A stretch of DNA of 64,000 bases from Sceloporus undulatus (Eukaryota > Chordata > Lepidosauria > Squamata > Phrynosomatidae). Below are positions 1-10,021 of this stretch, piece by piece; the first letter of the stretch is position 1, and each line of letters begins with the position of its first letter. A program made the translations under genes and the position numbers. Location: NCBI RefSeq assembly GCF_019175285.1, contig NC_056527.1, positions 18,889,607-18,953,606 on the forward strand. Reading direction: 5' to 3'. The notes beneath the pieces are model-generated. The model worked only from the letters and a program-made list of their open reading frames with translations. It made no database searches and was not told the DNA's origin.

Positions 1-350
1 TTTCAGCAGAGCCAACACCTTTCATCATCATAAAGACTACCATCTGAAAGCAATGTCTCCCATGGGGTGAAGCAGTATGACTGTGAATGTGACTCTTTGA
101 ATTGGATGCTGAGTTTTCCAAACGGTCAAAGATTATCTGACTGCAACAGGATGGAAAGATTTTACTAATGGTGGTGTTTTGGGGAAAAAAGGTAGCTGAT
201 AGAAGAATACTTTTTGCTGGTCACGTTCATAGCATTATCTATATACCTCCCAGTCTAAAGTACAAATAATAAACCTAAGGCCAGTGCTTTGAAGATAGTG
301 AGGAAAAATAAATACGGGAGCATCTGCAAGTAATCCCTTCTAGCTGCAAG
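1..350. other. Unassigned non-coding sequence
   Basis: AT-rich sequence before the first tandem unit. I see no exon, recognised repeat or RNA gene. The open frames here are short and show no protein-like composition. Confidence 0.5.
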
Positions 351-719
351 AAAAACACAAAGATTAATAAAAATAACAATGTTGTGTAGATACTTGTTTG
401 TAATACGAGCAGCTTGGAATATATTTTGTAACATATAGAAAGAAGGGTACTTGGCATGGTGACATTTGGCAAGTAGTGAAGAATTTGCAGAGAAAATGTA
501 GTTGAATAGTTTAATAATGATTTGGTTCAAACCAGGGTTTTCTGCCACACTTATAATAATCTGTGGTAGCAGTGATACTTATGTCTACTTGAGCCTGGAG
601 TGTGGAAAAGTTACTTTTTTAAATCACATTTCCAACAATCCCTCAATCTGTTACTATGGCCAGGCTACCTGAGGGATTTTATAGGCTCTAATTGTGTACA
701 CATGCATTACAAAGAACCC
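351..719. repeat. Ancient tandem duplication, unit 1 (~370 bp)
   Basis: This segment aligns along its whole length with 720-1090 in the same orientation. Shared landmarks, in order, are AAAGATTAATAAAAA, a GGAATATAT block, ACATTTGGCA.GTAGTGAA, a CTGGAGTGT block, CACATTTCC and a CATGCAT..CAAAGAACC end. The period is 372 bp at the left and about 365 bp at the right. Many substitutions and small indels separate the copies, so the duplication is old. No coding potential or known family was recognised. Confidence 0.8.
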
Positions 720-1090
720 AAGAAAAACTCAAAGATTAATAAAAAATAACAATGTTATGCTGATACATGTTTGTAATCTGAGCATTTTGGAATATATATT
801 TTAACATAGACACTTGTCAGAGTCACATTTGGCAGGTAGTGAAAAAATTGCAGAGACAATGGAGCTAGATAGAGTCATAATGACTTGGTTCAAAACAGGG
901 GTTTGGCCACACAAGCAATCCATGATAGCAGTAACACTTGCGTCTATTTGGACCTGGAGTGTAGAGAAGTTGCTTTTTTGGATCACATTTCCCACACTCC
1001 CCTAGTCAGTTACCATGGTCCTACTACTTGGGGGGGGGGGGTCCTAAAGGCTGTAATTGTGAATACATGCATCTCAAAGAACCGAAGAAA
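720..1090. repeat. Ancient tandem duplication, unit 2 (~370 bp)
   Basis: Second unit of the tandem pair, with the same order of landmarks as unit 1. It ends with a repeat of the unit-start motif (AAGAAAACTCAA near 1084-1095), as if a third unit once began there or the breakpoint lay in that motif. A run of G at about 1030-1040 is private to this unit. Confidence 0.8.
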
Positions 1091-1135
1091 ACTCAACTTT
1101 CTGTTTCCTAGATGTAAAATTTCTAAGCAAGAAAC

Positions 1136-1173
1136 TGTGTGTGTGTGTGTGTGTGCGCGTGCACACACACACA
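1136..1173. repeat. (TG)n/(CA)n compound microsatellite
   Basis: A TG run is followed by CGCG and a CA run, giving a self-complementary alternating purine-pyrimidine tract. Confidence 0.95.
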
Positions 1174-1940
1174 TGTGCATTCATATGTATATCTGCCTTC
1201 ATGCTGGACAGCAACACTTTCATGATCCACCACAAGATGAGTAAATAGTATGCAAAAGTGTTTCTTTGATTTGGGGACCTAGAAAAAGGCAATCTTGATG
1301 GGGAGAGAAATACTCTTGGTGCCTGCTAAGGGTTGGAGGAAAGTGAGGATAGGGAAAGACTGAATGAGCAGGGACATATATATAGAGAGAAAAACAAGCA
1401 AGTAAGAGAAAGAGTTATGGTGAGGGACATGAGAAAGAACATATGGGAAGAGAAAGAGTATAGGGAAAAACACTAAGGGGTTTCTAACCTAAGCAAAGGT
1501 GGTACTGGCTGAATGGGAATTGTGGTACTGAGTAAAGAAATACTGGCTGGGATACAGGGTTTGAACCCAAGCAAAACTAGGTATTTTTGTAACTGATAAA
1601 TAAAACAAGGGTCTGGCTGCACCTTAGTGACGGTGCTTACCTCCAGTTCTCTGATGCTTCCTCTTGTATGCTCATCATGAATAAGTTGGTCTTGAACTCC
1701 TCTGTGTTGGATTTTTATCTTTTCTTTTTGTCACTGAAATTTCATGTGAGGAAAGATAGTCCATTGTAGTACAATAAAACGCTCCTCTACATTCATAAAG
1801 ACTAATTTATATCCCTGGTTAATGTTCTTAAAGTGAATGCCAATTCCATCAGAATATCTCTTTGCCATCCAGAGTGAATACGAGCAGGCCTCTGTGAAAA
1901 TTTATATGGTTTCATTCTGCATACCGATAACCAGTAACTA
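1174..1940. other. Unassigned non-coding sequence
   Basis: No recognised repeat or gene. There is a purine-rich stretch (about 1340-1450) and an AT-rich remainder. Open frames are short and unremarkable. Confidence 0.5.
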
Positions 1941-2017
1941 TTTATTTATTTATTTGTTTGTTCATTCATTTATTTCTACACTAAACTTGATCTTAGCCAA
2001 AAGGCCAAGAAGCAAAT
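1941..2017 (-). pseudogene. U2 snRNA 5'-end retro-fragment with A/T-rich tail
   Basis: Read on the minus strand, 2017-1978 matches the first ~38 nt of spliceosomal U2 snRNA, including the diagnostic GGCCTTTTGGCTAAGATCAA block, with only a few changes (for example CTTGG for CTCGG). The rest of U2 (branch-point region, Sm site, stem-loops) is absent. Instead the minus strand runs straight into an (AAAT)n-like tract (1976-1941). A 5' snRNA fragment joined to an A-rich tail fits a LINE-mobilised retropseudogene. It lacks U2 promoter elements and cannot be a working gene. Confidence 0.8.
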
Positions 2018-2839
2018 AATTTCATATATTTCAATTATCCAGCCTGCTTCATAGGATAGACATTTCCTTGTATAACCAGAAAATTTTTTACATTTATACA
2101 AGAGACAGTTCCCTTGTGTGATCAAGAAAGTGTGTAACTGTAAATCCCATTTGTGTTGACCTCTTTCAGCAACAGGTTTTTTTTACTAACCATGCAATGA
2201 TAGCCAGCCAGCTACTGTTTGACGATTTGTCCTTCCAAACCAAATGGCCACTGGTTGGTAACTGGAGGCACATCAAGACTTTCCTCTGCTTCTCTTCCTC
2301 TACTCAGAAGCCTCACCCTCCTGGACTTTTCAAATCCCAGAAGGAGTCAACCAGCATGAAAGAGGATCTCAGTCATAATAAATGGCAAGACATTACCCAA
2401 CATTCCAAATTCCCCATTAAGCTGATTGTGCCCCATTTCACTCAATCATGACCTATTCCTAGTAGCCAAAATGAATGGTAATACAGTATAAGATATTATA
2501 CCACTTCTGGTCCCAACCTTTCCATGTAGCAAGTTCTAGAATTAGGTACAGTGGGACTGCCATATTGGCTGGCTAGCTATAGACAGATATGCCCACTCAT
2601 GGATCGCTGCACCCTATTTTATTCAATAAGGGCACTGGGCCCACTGGTGTGGCCATGTACACATTGCCTTTCTTGAAAAATATAGAATGTGACCATACAC
2701 ATTTGTCCCATCTATGCAGAGCCTTGGAACAGAACCTCCATGTATGAGAAGAGAGCACTGTAGCTCCAATGGGCAGATTGGCTTTCTGTATAATTTTGCT
2801 CCTAGCAATAAAATTAAGATTAAGACTCCTGCCAAACTA
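2018..2839. other. Unassigned non-coding sequence
   Basis: No gene or clear repeat. Short open frames on both strands have no recognisable domain. Confidence 0.5.
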
Positions 2840-2958
2840 CAGAATTAATGAGATTTGACACTGCTTTAATTATCATGGCTCCATCCTATGGAAGTCTGGG
2901 CTCTCTGCTTTGACACCAGAGTTCTCTGACAGAGAAGGCTAAATGTCTCACAAAACTA
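2840..2958. mobile_element. MITE family A, partial copy
   Basis: Carries the family signature: AATTAATGAGATTTGACAC, then a CATGGCTCC block, then TCTGACAGAGAAGGCTAAA and CACAAAACTA. Only about half of the ~215-bp palindromic consensus (see 35,313-35,528) is present. Confidence 0.65.
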
Positions 2959-3910
2959 GGTAGATATAATGAGAAATAGTGAGAACTATCCAGGATGTTT
3001 TAGGAGATCACTGAAACCTTGTATTGAGCCCAGTAAAAACAACAGGGGAGCAATGGTATAACACGCTGATGTTATCAATTCCCATTAAGTTGTGGGCTGT
3101 TACAGAACAAATGGGAAAAGTCAAATATTCATCAAGAATAAATGATGCCCTGATTCATTTTGAATGCAGAGGCAGTTGTCACAGGCCATCTGGGTGAGAG
3201 GCAAATCATGTGGTCTAGGTCAAAGCAATGATTGGAATTCTTTATGGCTATTCCAGAAATAAGCTGTACAGATGGGGAAACAAGCCTAGGCTAGGTCTAT
3301 TTAAGGCCATTGTAGTACCCCAAGTCTCTCTACCCTGAATAACTGTACCTTAGTCTCTTTTCCTGCCATTACCAGGTTGGTGCTCAAGACTCAACTCAGT
3401 TATTTCTTCCATCTGCAGACTAGCCTGCCAACACAGAAAGCTAAGCATCTGCTGTTGGGTTCCCAGACTCGAGCCTTCCAGGTTCTATCAGATAATTTAC
3501 AAAAACATTTTAGTTCTCCAGTTGTCCTTAAATGACTGCAAACAATGCAAATTAAAATATATTGGGTTGGTTCCAGATTTTGTATGTAATTAGAACAGAC
3601 CCACTCAAATGAACCCACTTTACACTAGTCATGACTAGCATAGACCCATGGTTTTCAATTACTGTCTTCTCAATACAACAGAACATGGGAGCCCACCCAT
3701 GCATCTTTGAGATCTCTTCTTCTTTATTCTTTTGCTGGAACTTTTCATATTCTCCATTCTTGGTGGTCATATCTTGCAGCAGCAGAGGTTACCAAAATGC
3801 TCAGACCATCCCAGATAAAGTAGATTATAGTAGCCCACCCTTAGAGTTGCAAAGGTTGCTAGACATGCCATTGACTTTCCTCCCAGGCAGCTTCTGGACC
3901 AGAACTCAGA

Positions 3911-3911
<1 letters not shown>
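2959..3911. other. Unassigned non-coding sequence
   Basis: No recognised repeat or exon. The open frame that runs from about 3631 into the TG microsatellite is not gene-like, because its C-terminal half is translated repeat. Confidence 0.5.

Positions 3912-3912
<1 letters not shown>

Positions 3913-3948
<36 letters not shown>
3913..3948. repeat. (TG)n microsatellite
   Basis: About 18 uninterrupted TG units. Confidence 0.97.
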
Positions 3949-3949
<1 letters not shown>

Positions 3950-4120
3950 TAGGGGGAGAAACTGAAAACAAATCCACTCTTAACATTACTACAACAACTT
4001 CAGCAACCTCCTCCTCCTCCTATTCAATGTTATCTTCCCATTCAATGTTATCTGAAGAGAAAGGGTAGCCTCACAATCAACATAGGCAGCCTGGATCTGA
4101 AAGGAAATCTGTGTGTGTGT

Positions 4121-4318
4121 GTTGTGTGCCTTCAAGTCGTTCCAACTTATGGTGACCCTAAGGGGTTCATGGGTTTTCTTGGTAAGATTTGTTCAGAGGA
4201 GGTTTGCCATTGACTTCCCCTGACGCAAGTGACATGCCCAAGGTCACCGAGTGAGTTTCATGGCTGAGCCTGTTCTCCAGAGTTGTAGGCCAACATTCAA
4301 ACCACTACACCGGGCTGG
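4121..4318 (-). mobile_element. Sauria SINE (tRNA head, Bov-B tail)
   Basis: On the minus strand it starts with the tRNA-like head (GGTGTAGTGGTTTGAA-type box A). It continues through GGCTCAGCCATG, a TGGGCATGTCACTT-type body and CAAATCTTACCAAGAAAACC, and ends in the Bov-B-like tail ACTTGAAGGCACACAAC. This structure is diagnostic of the squamate Sauria SINE, mobilised by Bov-B LINEs. A GT tract abuts the tail. Confidence 0.9.
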
Positions 4319-4329
4319 TATTGCTAATT

Positions 4330-5337
4330 GAATTTAAAATTTATTTCCTGGACTTTATGACTCTGTCTCCCAGAGCCCATATGGCCGAAAGAGAAGAGTG
4401 GACTCTCCCTACATGTATATCACTCCATACCATTTTAACTGAGAACAACAACAACATTTTCACAAAGTGTAGGTCTGTGGCTCTAAAGTCATCATATTTA
4501 AATTTCTCCTGTATGATTTTAACACCTTTGCCTGATAAAGAAGACAGTGGAGTTTCAATAACTTGCATTTTGGTTTGCCCAAAAGAAGGTATTGCTGTTT
4601 TGTGGATTTTTGATGTGCTTGTACTTTGCTATATGGTCAACACAACTACCTCTGGATATTGTTACTACCTTCACAGGTTTGTTCAAATTTGTGATGAACA
4701 GGAGACCTTAATTCATGTAGCTTGACAAACAGATGGGAATTTTCTCCATCCTAGTACAAGGACTTTTGACAGTACAAAAAAGAGAACTTCCACTCTCATA
4801 TCTGTTGCTTACATGCATTCAGAATTCATTTGCCCCTTCTGGTCCTTCATTTATAAATATGGCTTACTGAAGGAGCAAAGGCACAAAATGACAAACATCA
4901 TCTGTGAATTAGGTTGAATAAATACAGCTTTTAAAATCCATGAATCAAATCCAGTATATTTTATATGACACGGATTTGAATGTATAGTCTCACATTTTGA
5001 ATACACATTAGGATGGATAATTTGAATAATTCAGCATGCCTCATCCTGCTCATTTGCATTTTACTAATTTGCAGTTCATTAATTTGCCATGGTTAATGAA
5101 AAATGTCCATTGACTTGAGTGATTCAGGTCAAGTTTTGGGGTTACACACCAAGGGAAGTTCTGGAATATTCTTCTCTAGGAGTTTTGTAACAGAAAAAAA
5201 TCAGGATAGACTTAGAAACTAATCTATAAATTCACAAGAGACATTCGGATCATCTGCTCTAACTCATCACACTAAATAGATTCTCCATGCCAACATCTGT
5301 TATACACGGTTATTTGTTATTTGCTTGGGGGGAAAAA
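4330..5337. other. Unassigned AT-rich tract with homeodomain-like sites
   Basis: No transposon recognised. Around 5040-5100 ATTTGCAT, ACTAATTTGC and TTAATTTGCC cluster closely, resembling POU and homeodomain sites. This could be a conserved non-coding element, but the sequence alone does not prove it. Confidence 0.35.
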
Positions 5338-5415
5338 TCACTTTTCATGGACTGAAACTCACAGAATCCACCACACAACGTGGCTACTAGAGATTCTGGG
5401 AATTGTTGTCAAAAA
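5338..5415. mobile_element. MITE family B copy
   Basis: Contains ACTGAAACTCACAGAATCC, a short spacer and GATTCTGGGAATTGTTGTC. These are the two inverted arms of the ~100-bp family best seen at 45,710-45,807. Confidence 0.55.
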
Positions 5416-5497
5416 TGAAAAAATAAAAATCCTAAACTGAGATTTTTTTGTTTACTGATTAAGCAAATGTTTCTGCTAAGAAACTCAGGACTGTATA

Positions 5498-5640
5498 CAA
5501 GGTCCTCCTTCCATTTCATCCATACAACAACCTTGTGGGGTGATAATGTGGGAGACAGAGGCTGGCCAATGGTTGAGCAGTGATTTTCATAGCCAAGGGG
5601 AGATTTGAATCTGGGACTCATCAGTCATAGTCCAGCATTT
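5498..5640 (-). mobile_element. MIR/CORE-type tRNA SINE, old
   Basis: Shows the order CAACAACCTTGTGGGGTGA, GAGACAGAGGCTGGCC, ATAGCCAAGGGGAGATTTGAA, TCTGGGACTC..AGTCCAGCA. This is the minus-strand layout of MIR-like SINEs, with the tRNA-related box B region at the right. It is degenerate, hence old. Confidence 0.6.
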
Positions 5641-6120
5641 TTACAAATATCTCTATTATAAGCAGCACACTGGATTGCAAAATTATTTTCTTATCTGTAT
5701 GTCTGTATTTTTGTTTTTGAATTGCAAACTGGACAACTGAATTTGAAAAAACTGTAGATTTCATCATGCTAGTGACTTTTTGTGCATTTGCAGATTTGGC
5801 AGAGGTTTGTTAAATTCACAGAAAAAGTCAGGCCTCGCAAATTTCACCTTCATCCCTCAGAGTAAGTCTGCAGTTGGTGTATCAGCCAATAGTGATAATA
5901 GATCATTTGAGTCAGAGAGTATATACTGTATCTTCTTGTATGTGTAATCTCTCTATAACAAATAATGTATGTGTTTTCCTACACTGTAGAGTAAAGCATA
6001 GGTAAATTGTGATGTCATAAGAGCTTCTTACTCTAAGAGAGAAGAACACCATAACACCCAAGACATAAGATATCAAATCACAGTGGGTCAGAGAATTAGA
6101 AAAATGGCTAAAGTCTAATC

Positions 6121-6303
6121 AGCACTGCAGAAATAATGCAGTAGTTGTCATAGCTCAATGCTATGAAATGTTGGATTTTGTAGTTCTGTAGGAGTTTTAA
6201 CCTTCTCTGTCAGAGAACTCTGGTGCCACAACAAACTATAAATCCCAGACTTCCATAGCATTGAGCCATGGCAGTTAAAGCATAGTCAAAATGCATGTTT
6301 CTG
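6121..6303. mobile_element. MITE family A copy
   Basis: Starts GCACTGCAGAAATAATGCA and ends with GAGCCATGGCAGTTAAAG, then a decayed inverted arm (ATGCATGTTTCTGCC). The centre keeps TTGTAGTT, CTCTGTCAGAGAACTCTGG and ACAAACTATAAATCCCAGA. It directly abuts a Sauria SINE tail fragment. Confidence 0.8.
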
Positions 6304-6305
6304 CC

Positions 6306-6366
6306 ATGAGGGTCACCTTAGGGTTGCAGAAAGTCAGAAATGACTTGAAGGCACACAACAACAAAT
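6306..6366 (+). mobile_element. Sauria SINE or Bov-B 3' tail fragment
   Basis: GGGTCACCTTAGGGTTGCAG then AATGACTTGAAGGCACACAA and CAACAA. Only the Bov-B-derived tail is left, so this is either a severely 5'-truncated SINE or a Bov-B LINE end. Confidence 0.75.
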
Positions 6367-6399
6367 GCAGCTGGGTACCTCTATATGATGCTAGCACTT

Positions 6400-6800
6400 T
6401 ATCTAGCTGCATACTCTCCAACATTTCACAAATGAAAACCAGGATGCATGTGGCCAAGGAACATCAGAGTATGGTCAAGATGGCAAAAATTATTAATGAG
6501 GAAGAACAAATAAGCTTGGAGATGCTGCAGCAGTTTGCGTTTACCTAAGCCTACTGGCAAGGACAAATTTCTATTTCCTCCTCTCCCCACCCCGAGTTAA
6601 CTGAGTGTAAAGTTTCAGACTACTTTTATACTTTGAAGTCAGTCTGCAGCAACTGAAGTAAGGTGAGCCCAAAGAGGGAAGAGGAGACGGAGGAGAGAGA
6701 AACTGGGATATTTTAAAAGCAGCTGAAAAGGGGACTGACAGAGGGTTACCTAGAATTGCATGCTAGCTGTCAAGTGAGAATAATCCTGGCCTAACTAACG
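6400..6800 (+). repeat. Unclassified interspersed repeat D, copy 1
   Basis: Aligns collinearly with 58,045-58,340 and, over its end, with 53,505-53,625. Landmarks are ATAAGCTTGGAGATGCTGCAG, a CCTACTGGCAAGG block, TTTATACTTTGAAGTCAGT, GAGAAACTGGGA and TTTTAAAAGCAGCTGAAAA. No coding frame or terminal repeat identifies its class. Confidence 0.6.
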
Positions 6801-7310
6801 GGATTCTTGTGATGGAAGCCTAGTAGAACTTGAAAATAATGAATGCTATACATATTTAAAAAACCCATAAGAGTAGATGATAAGCAGAATTGGAGGGAAT
6901 ATTCTGATGGCAATATCTGGCTTTGTGTTATACATACCGACATCATTTTCACACTAAAGTTTCACAGCCTTTGAGCAGAGACAAGCTAATGTAAATGAAA
7001 CTATCGATGCAGCCTACTGACTTATATACAGCAAACATTTTATGCTTCTAAAACTTGCTGAATGCCTGGGGCTGTTTCCTATGTTATATTTATATGACAG
7101 GGAGTACTGCTGTATGTCACTCTGGGCTGAAAAATGTTCTTATACTGTCATTTGGGAATTGCAGAGAGATGCACATTTACCTTTGAGGAAAACATTAATA
7201 TTCCTAAACCTGTTCCAAAAACTTGACATAGCTGTTTCTTCGCTTGTAGTTTTAAATATTAGAGGTTGAAAAAATCTTGGACATATAAGAATAATGTGGC
7301 TGGCCCCATC
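6801..7310. other. Unassigned non-coding sequence
   Basis: No recognised repeat or exon in this interval. Confidence 0.5.
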
Positions 7311-7400
7311 TGAAGAAACTTGCCAAGAAAACTCCATGCTAGGGTTGCCTTAGGTTTGCCAGAAGTTGGAAACAACTTGAAGGCACACAACAACAACAAA
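7311..7400 (+). mobile_element. Sauria SINE 3' fragment
   Basis: AACTTGCCAAGAAAACTCCA, GGGTTGCCTTAGG, CAACTTGAAGGCACACAACA and (CAA)n. The tRNA head is missing. Confidence 0.85.
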
Positions 7401-7599
7401 GCATAATGATCATGCTGAGCATCTGATTTAAAATGTTTTATTTCTTATTGGTTTAATTGATTATATAGACTTCAGTCAAATTGGTAATTTCAGCTACAGT
7501 AGATTCATTGAATCAATGGAACACACCAAGGATTTTGGGTCTTTTAAATATGTTAATGTTTGTAAAGTGTTTAATAGTTTTTATTGTCATTTTTTTCTG

Positions 7600-8035
7600 T
7601 TCTAGTACATTGTATTCCCTATTACTATGTATGGATGTAAGAGCTGGATAGTTAAGAAACAATATAGGAAGAAAATCAGTTCATTTGAGATTTGGTGGAA
7701 AAGAGTGCTGAGAATTCTATGAACAGCCAAAAAGACAAACAAATGGGTCCTAGAGCAGATCAAGCCAAAAATTGGAAGCCAAGATGACAAAACATAGGAC
7801 ACATCCTGAGAAGGCACAACTCATTGGAAAAAACAATAATGCTAGGAAAGGTGCAGGGAAGCAGAAAGAGAGGAAGGCTGCATGCTAGATGGATGGAGTC
7901 TGTTAGGGGAGTCACAACTCTGAGTTTACAGGAACTAAGCAAAACAATGGAGGACAGGGAGACTTGGAGATGTCACATCTACAGGGTCGCCACAGGTTGA
8001 AAATGACTTGAAGGAGGTCAACAACAACATCAAAT
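7600..8035 (+). mobile_element. Bov-B/RTE LINE, 3' end of ORF2 plus tail
   Basis: Conceptual reading gives the RTE C-terminus with decay: SWIVKKQYRKKISSFEIWW, RVLRIL, KKTNKWVLEQIKP. Further eroded blocks match the LRR-HNSLEKTIMLGK and GRP-RWMDS regions of Bov-B, then the 3' tail GGGTCGCCACAGGTTGAAAA TGACTTGAAGG. The frame is interrupted several times, so the copy is dead. Bov-B supplies the tail and machinery for the Sauria SINEs in this window. Confidence 0.88.
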
Positions 8036-8083
8036 ATTGTTTCAAGGTATGTTTAGATATGGGAAACAGTGTAGAAATTGCTT

Positions 8084-8106
8084 TGATGATGATGATGATG
8101 ATGATG
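8084..8106. repeat. (GAT)n microsatellite
   Basis: About eight GAT units just downstream of the Bov-B tail, followed by imperfect GATGATGTTGATG. Confidence 0.9.
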
Positions 8107-8707
8107 AGAGTGATGATGTTGATGCTAACATCGAGGAGAACAGCGATTTGAATCTGCATTTAATACATTCTCATAGGCAAGAATGAATCATTTCAAAAGT
8201 TTTATCTCTAGTAGGCAAGATACAAGCTATTTGTGTTCATTGTTTCCTCATTTATCACAACATTGACTTTTTTGCAAAAAAAATGTGCAAAATAGTTTTG
8301 GTTTGGCAAAACAATAAGATTTTGAACAAAAATAATATCTATTACACAAAATACACTGTTTTTTTGAGGGGGTTTGCATTAAAATGTTGAAATTTATGCA
8401 ACCCATTTTTGATTTAACATACATAAAGGGAGACTTGTTTGCTCAAATGCTGTTTTTTACTAGAAAGTCCTCAAATGTGAAAAATCTCACAGCAATTTAC
8501 CATTTGTGTCCATTTTTATCATTTTATTATTGGTGAAGTATCTCAATGTGTGAAGTCATTCATTCTCATCAAAGACAAGAAAATTTATGAGCATTCTTTA
8601 CCTCTGATGATGATGATGAAGAGAGAGTGAAAGATCCAAGACCTTTTCATCAGTAGGTACTATGACATCATCACTGCAAGGGTAAAAGGAGTTGCTCAGC
8701 AATGATG
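8107..8707. other. Unassigned AT-rich sequence
   Basis: No recognised repeat or gene. A short GATGATGATGATGAA run lies near 8605-8620. Confidence 0.5.
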
Positions 8708-8709
8708 TA

Positions 8710-8963
8710 CAGTGGTGCCTCGGGTTACGAAATTAATTCGTTCCGCGGCCGCTTTCGTAACCCGAAAAGCCTTCGTAAGCCGAATTGCCATAGGCGCTAA
8801 TGGGGAAAAGCCGCGTTTCGTGCGAAAAAGCCGAAAAAAGCACCAAAAATTTTCTTCGTATCCCGAAAAAACATTCATAACCCGGAACAATGATTTCCTA
8901 TGGGATTTTTTCGTATCCCGAAAATTTCGTAACCTGGGTATTTCGTATCCCGAGGTACCACTG
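8710..8963. mobile_element. Tigger/pogo-like Tc1-mariner MITE, near-palindromic
   Basis: Terminal inverted repeats start CAGTGGTGCCTCGGGTTACG at the left. At the right the complement reads CAGTGGTACCTCGGGATACG. Both ends are flanked by TA (8708-8709 and 8964-8965), the Tc1/mariner target duplication. The interior repeats the TTTCGTAACCCGAAAA motif in both directions, so the 254-bp unit is almost one large palindrome with no transposase. The open frames through it are by-products of the palindrome. Confidence 0.88.
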
Positions 8964-9191
8964 TATTGTTGTGAGCTATCCTTCCTGTAATCAACAGTAT
9001 TTGGATTTATGGAACATCTGGTCTTGGTGAAAACTAAAAAAAGAGCTAAGACACTCTTGGAGTTTCCATAGGGCTGTTGCTATAGAGACTGAAATGGTGA
9101 GGGCCTGCACTTCAGATTTTACTACTACACTACAGCTTAATGTGCAATATGGTATTATAACTGCATCTTTCTTTATAAGTGCTGACTTTGA

Positions 9192-9301
9192 CTGCATCTA
9201 CACTGCAAAAATAATGCAGCTTGACACCATTTTAACTGCCATTGAGCCATGGAAATTAAGGTGGTGTCAAATTGCATTAATTCTATACTGTAGATGCAGC
9301 C
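9192..9301. mobile_element. MITE family A, internally deleted copy
   Basis: Both termini are well kept: CTGCATCTACACTGCAAAAA at the left and, as inverse, TATACTGTAGATGCAG at the right. The central ~100 bp of the consensus are missing. This is the clearest view of the family's ends. Confidence 0.85.
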
Positions 9302-10021
9302 GATGTTTTCATAGAACCACTTTTTCTTTTAAATAGATATCATGCTTTCCAGCTTGAGAAATAGCCACATGGTTGCTTGTATCTTACTGATAATTCAATG
9401 TGATGGTATCACCGAGCTGATAATTATGTCAAAAGCTTCTACACATGTGCACGTATGTGCCCAAACTTGCAAGATTATCTGTTATATTTATATGTTAAAT
9501 CTTTCTCCTACTAATACTACTATACTATCTTATCCAGCTATTCCCAGGCAGAACCAGAACTCATAGTTGGATTGGGGGCCAGATTTAGAAACATGTCTAA
9601 TTTGATTTTAGTGTGATTAAGTTAGTAGAGTGGTTATAGCCCACTTCAGGCAATTGGTAATGAATGGGTGAAAAGCCTTCTAATGCCCCATATTGCTCTG
9701 CCACACAGCTATGCCCACAATTGATACACAATCAGTTGAAACCAGAATGGCAAGCATAGGGTCTCCCATTGAAAAGGGTTAAGAACATGTGCATGAATTC
9801 CTTTAAAATAACATTTATCATATGCCAACCAGGATGTGGGATTAGCTGTTAACTTCTTGGAGGCCTTTTGATGGATTCCATGGGTAGCAAAAGGGTGAAG
9901 AAGGGTGTTGTCTGTGATGGTGTAACAATTGCAAAACTCATTTTCTGTGGAGACTGAAGAAAGCCAAAATATAATAATATTTTGGTAGATTTGTAAAATC
10001 TGCTCTCTAGAGTTTAATATT
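9302..10021. other. Unassigned non-coding sequence
   Basis: No repeat or exon recognised. A 116-codon minus frame (10,059-9709) has no domain-like composition and is treated as chance. Confidence 0.5.

Noticed and set aside
1978-2017. Functional U2 snRNA gene
   Set aside because: Only the first ~38 nt are present; the Sm site and 3' stem-loops are missing and no snRNA promoter elements were seen.
3631-4068. 145-codon frame as a gene
   Set aside because: Its second half is translated TG microsatellite and Ser/Thr-rich low-complexity sequence, and no homologous domain is visible.
8696-8990. Open frames through 8.7-9.0 kb
   Set aside because: Produced by the palindromic Tigger-like MITE, where repeated TTTCGTAACCCG words give repetitive peptides on both strands.
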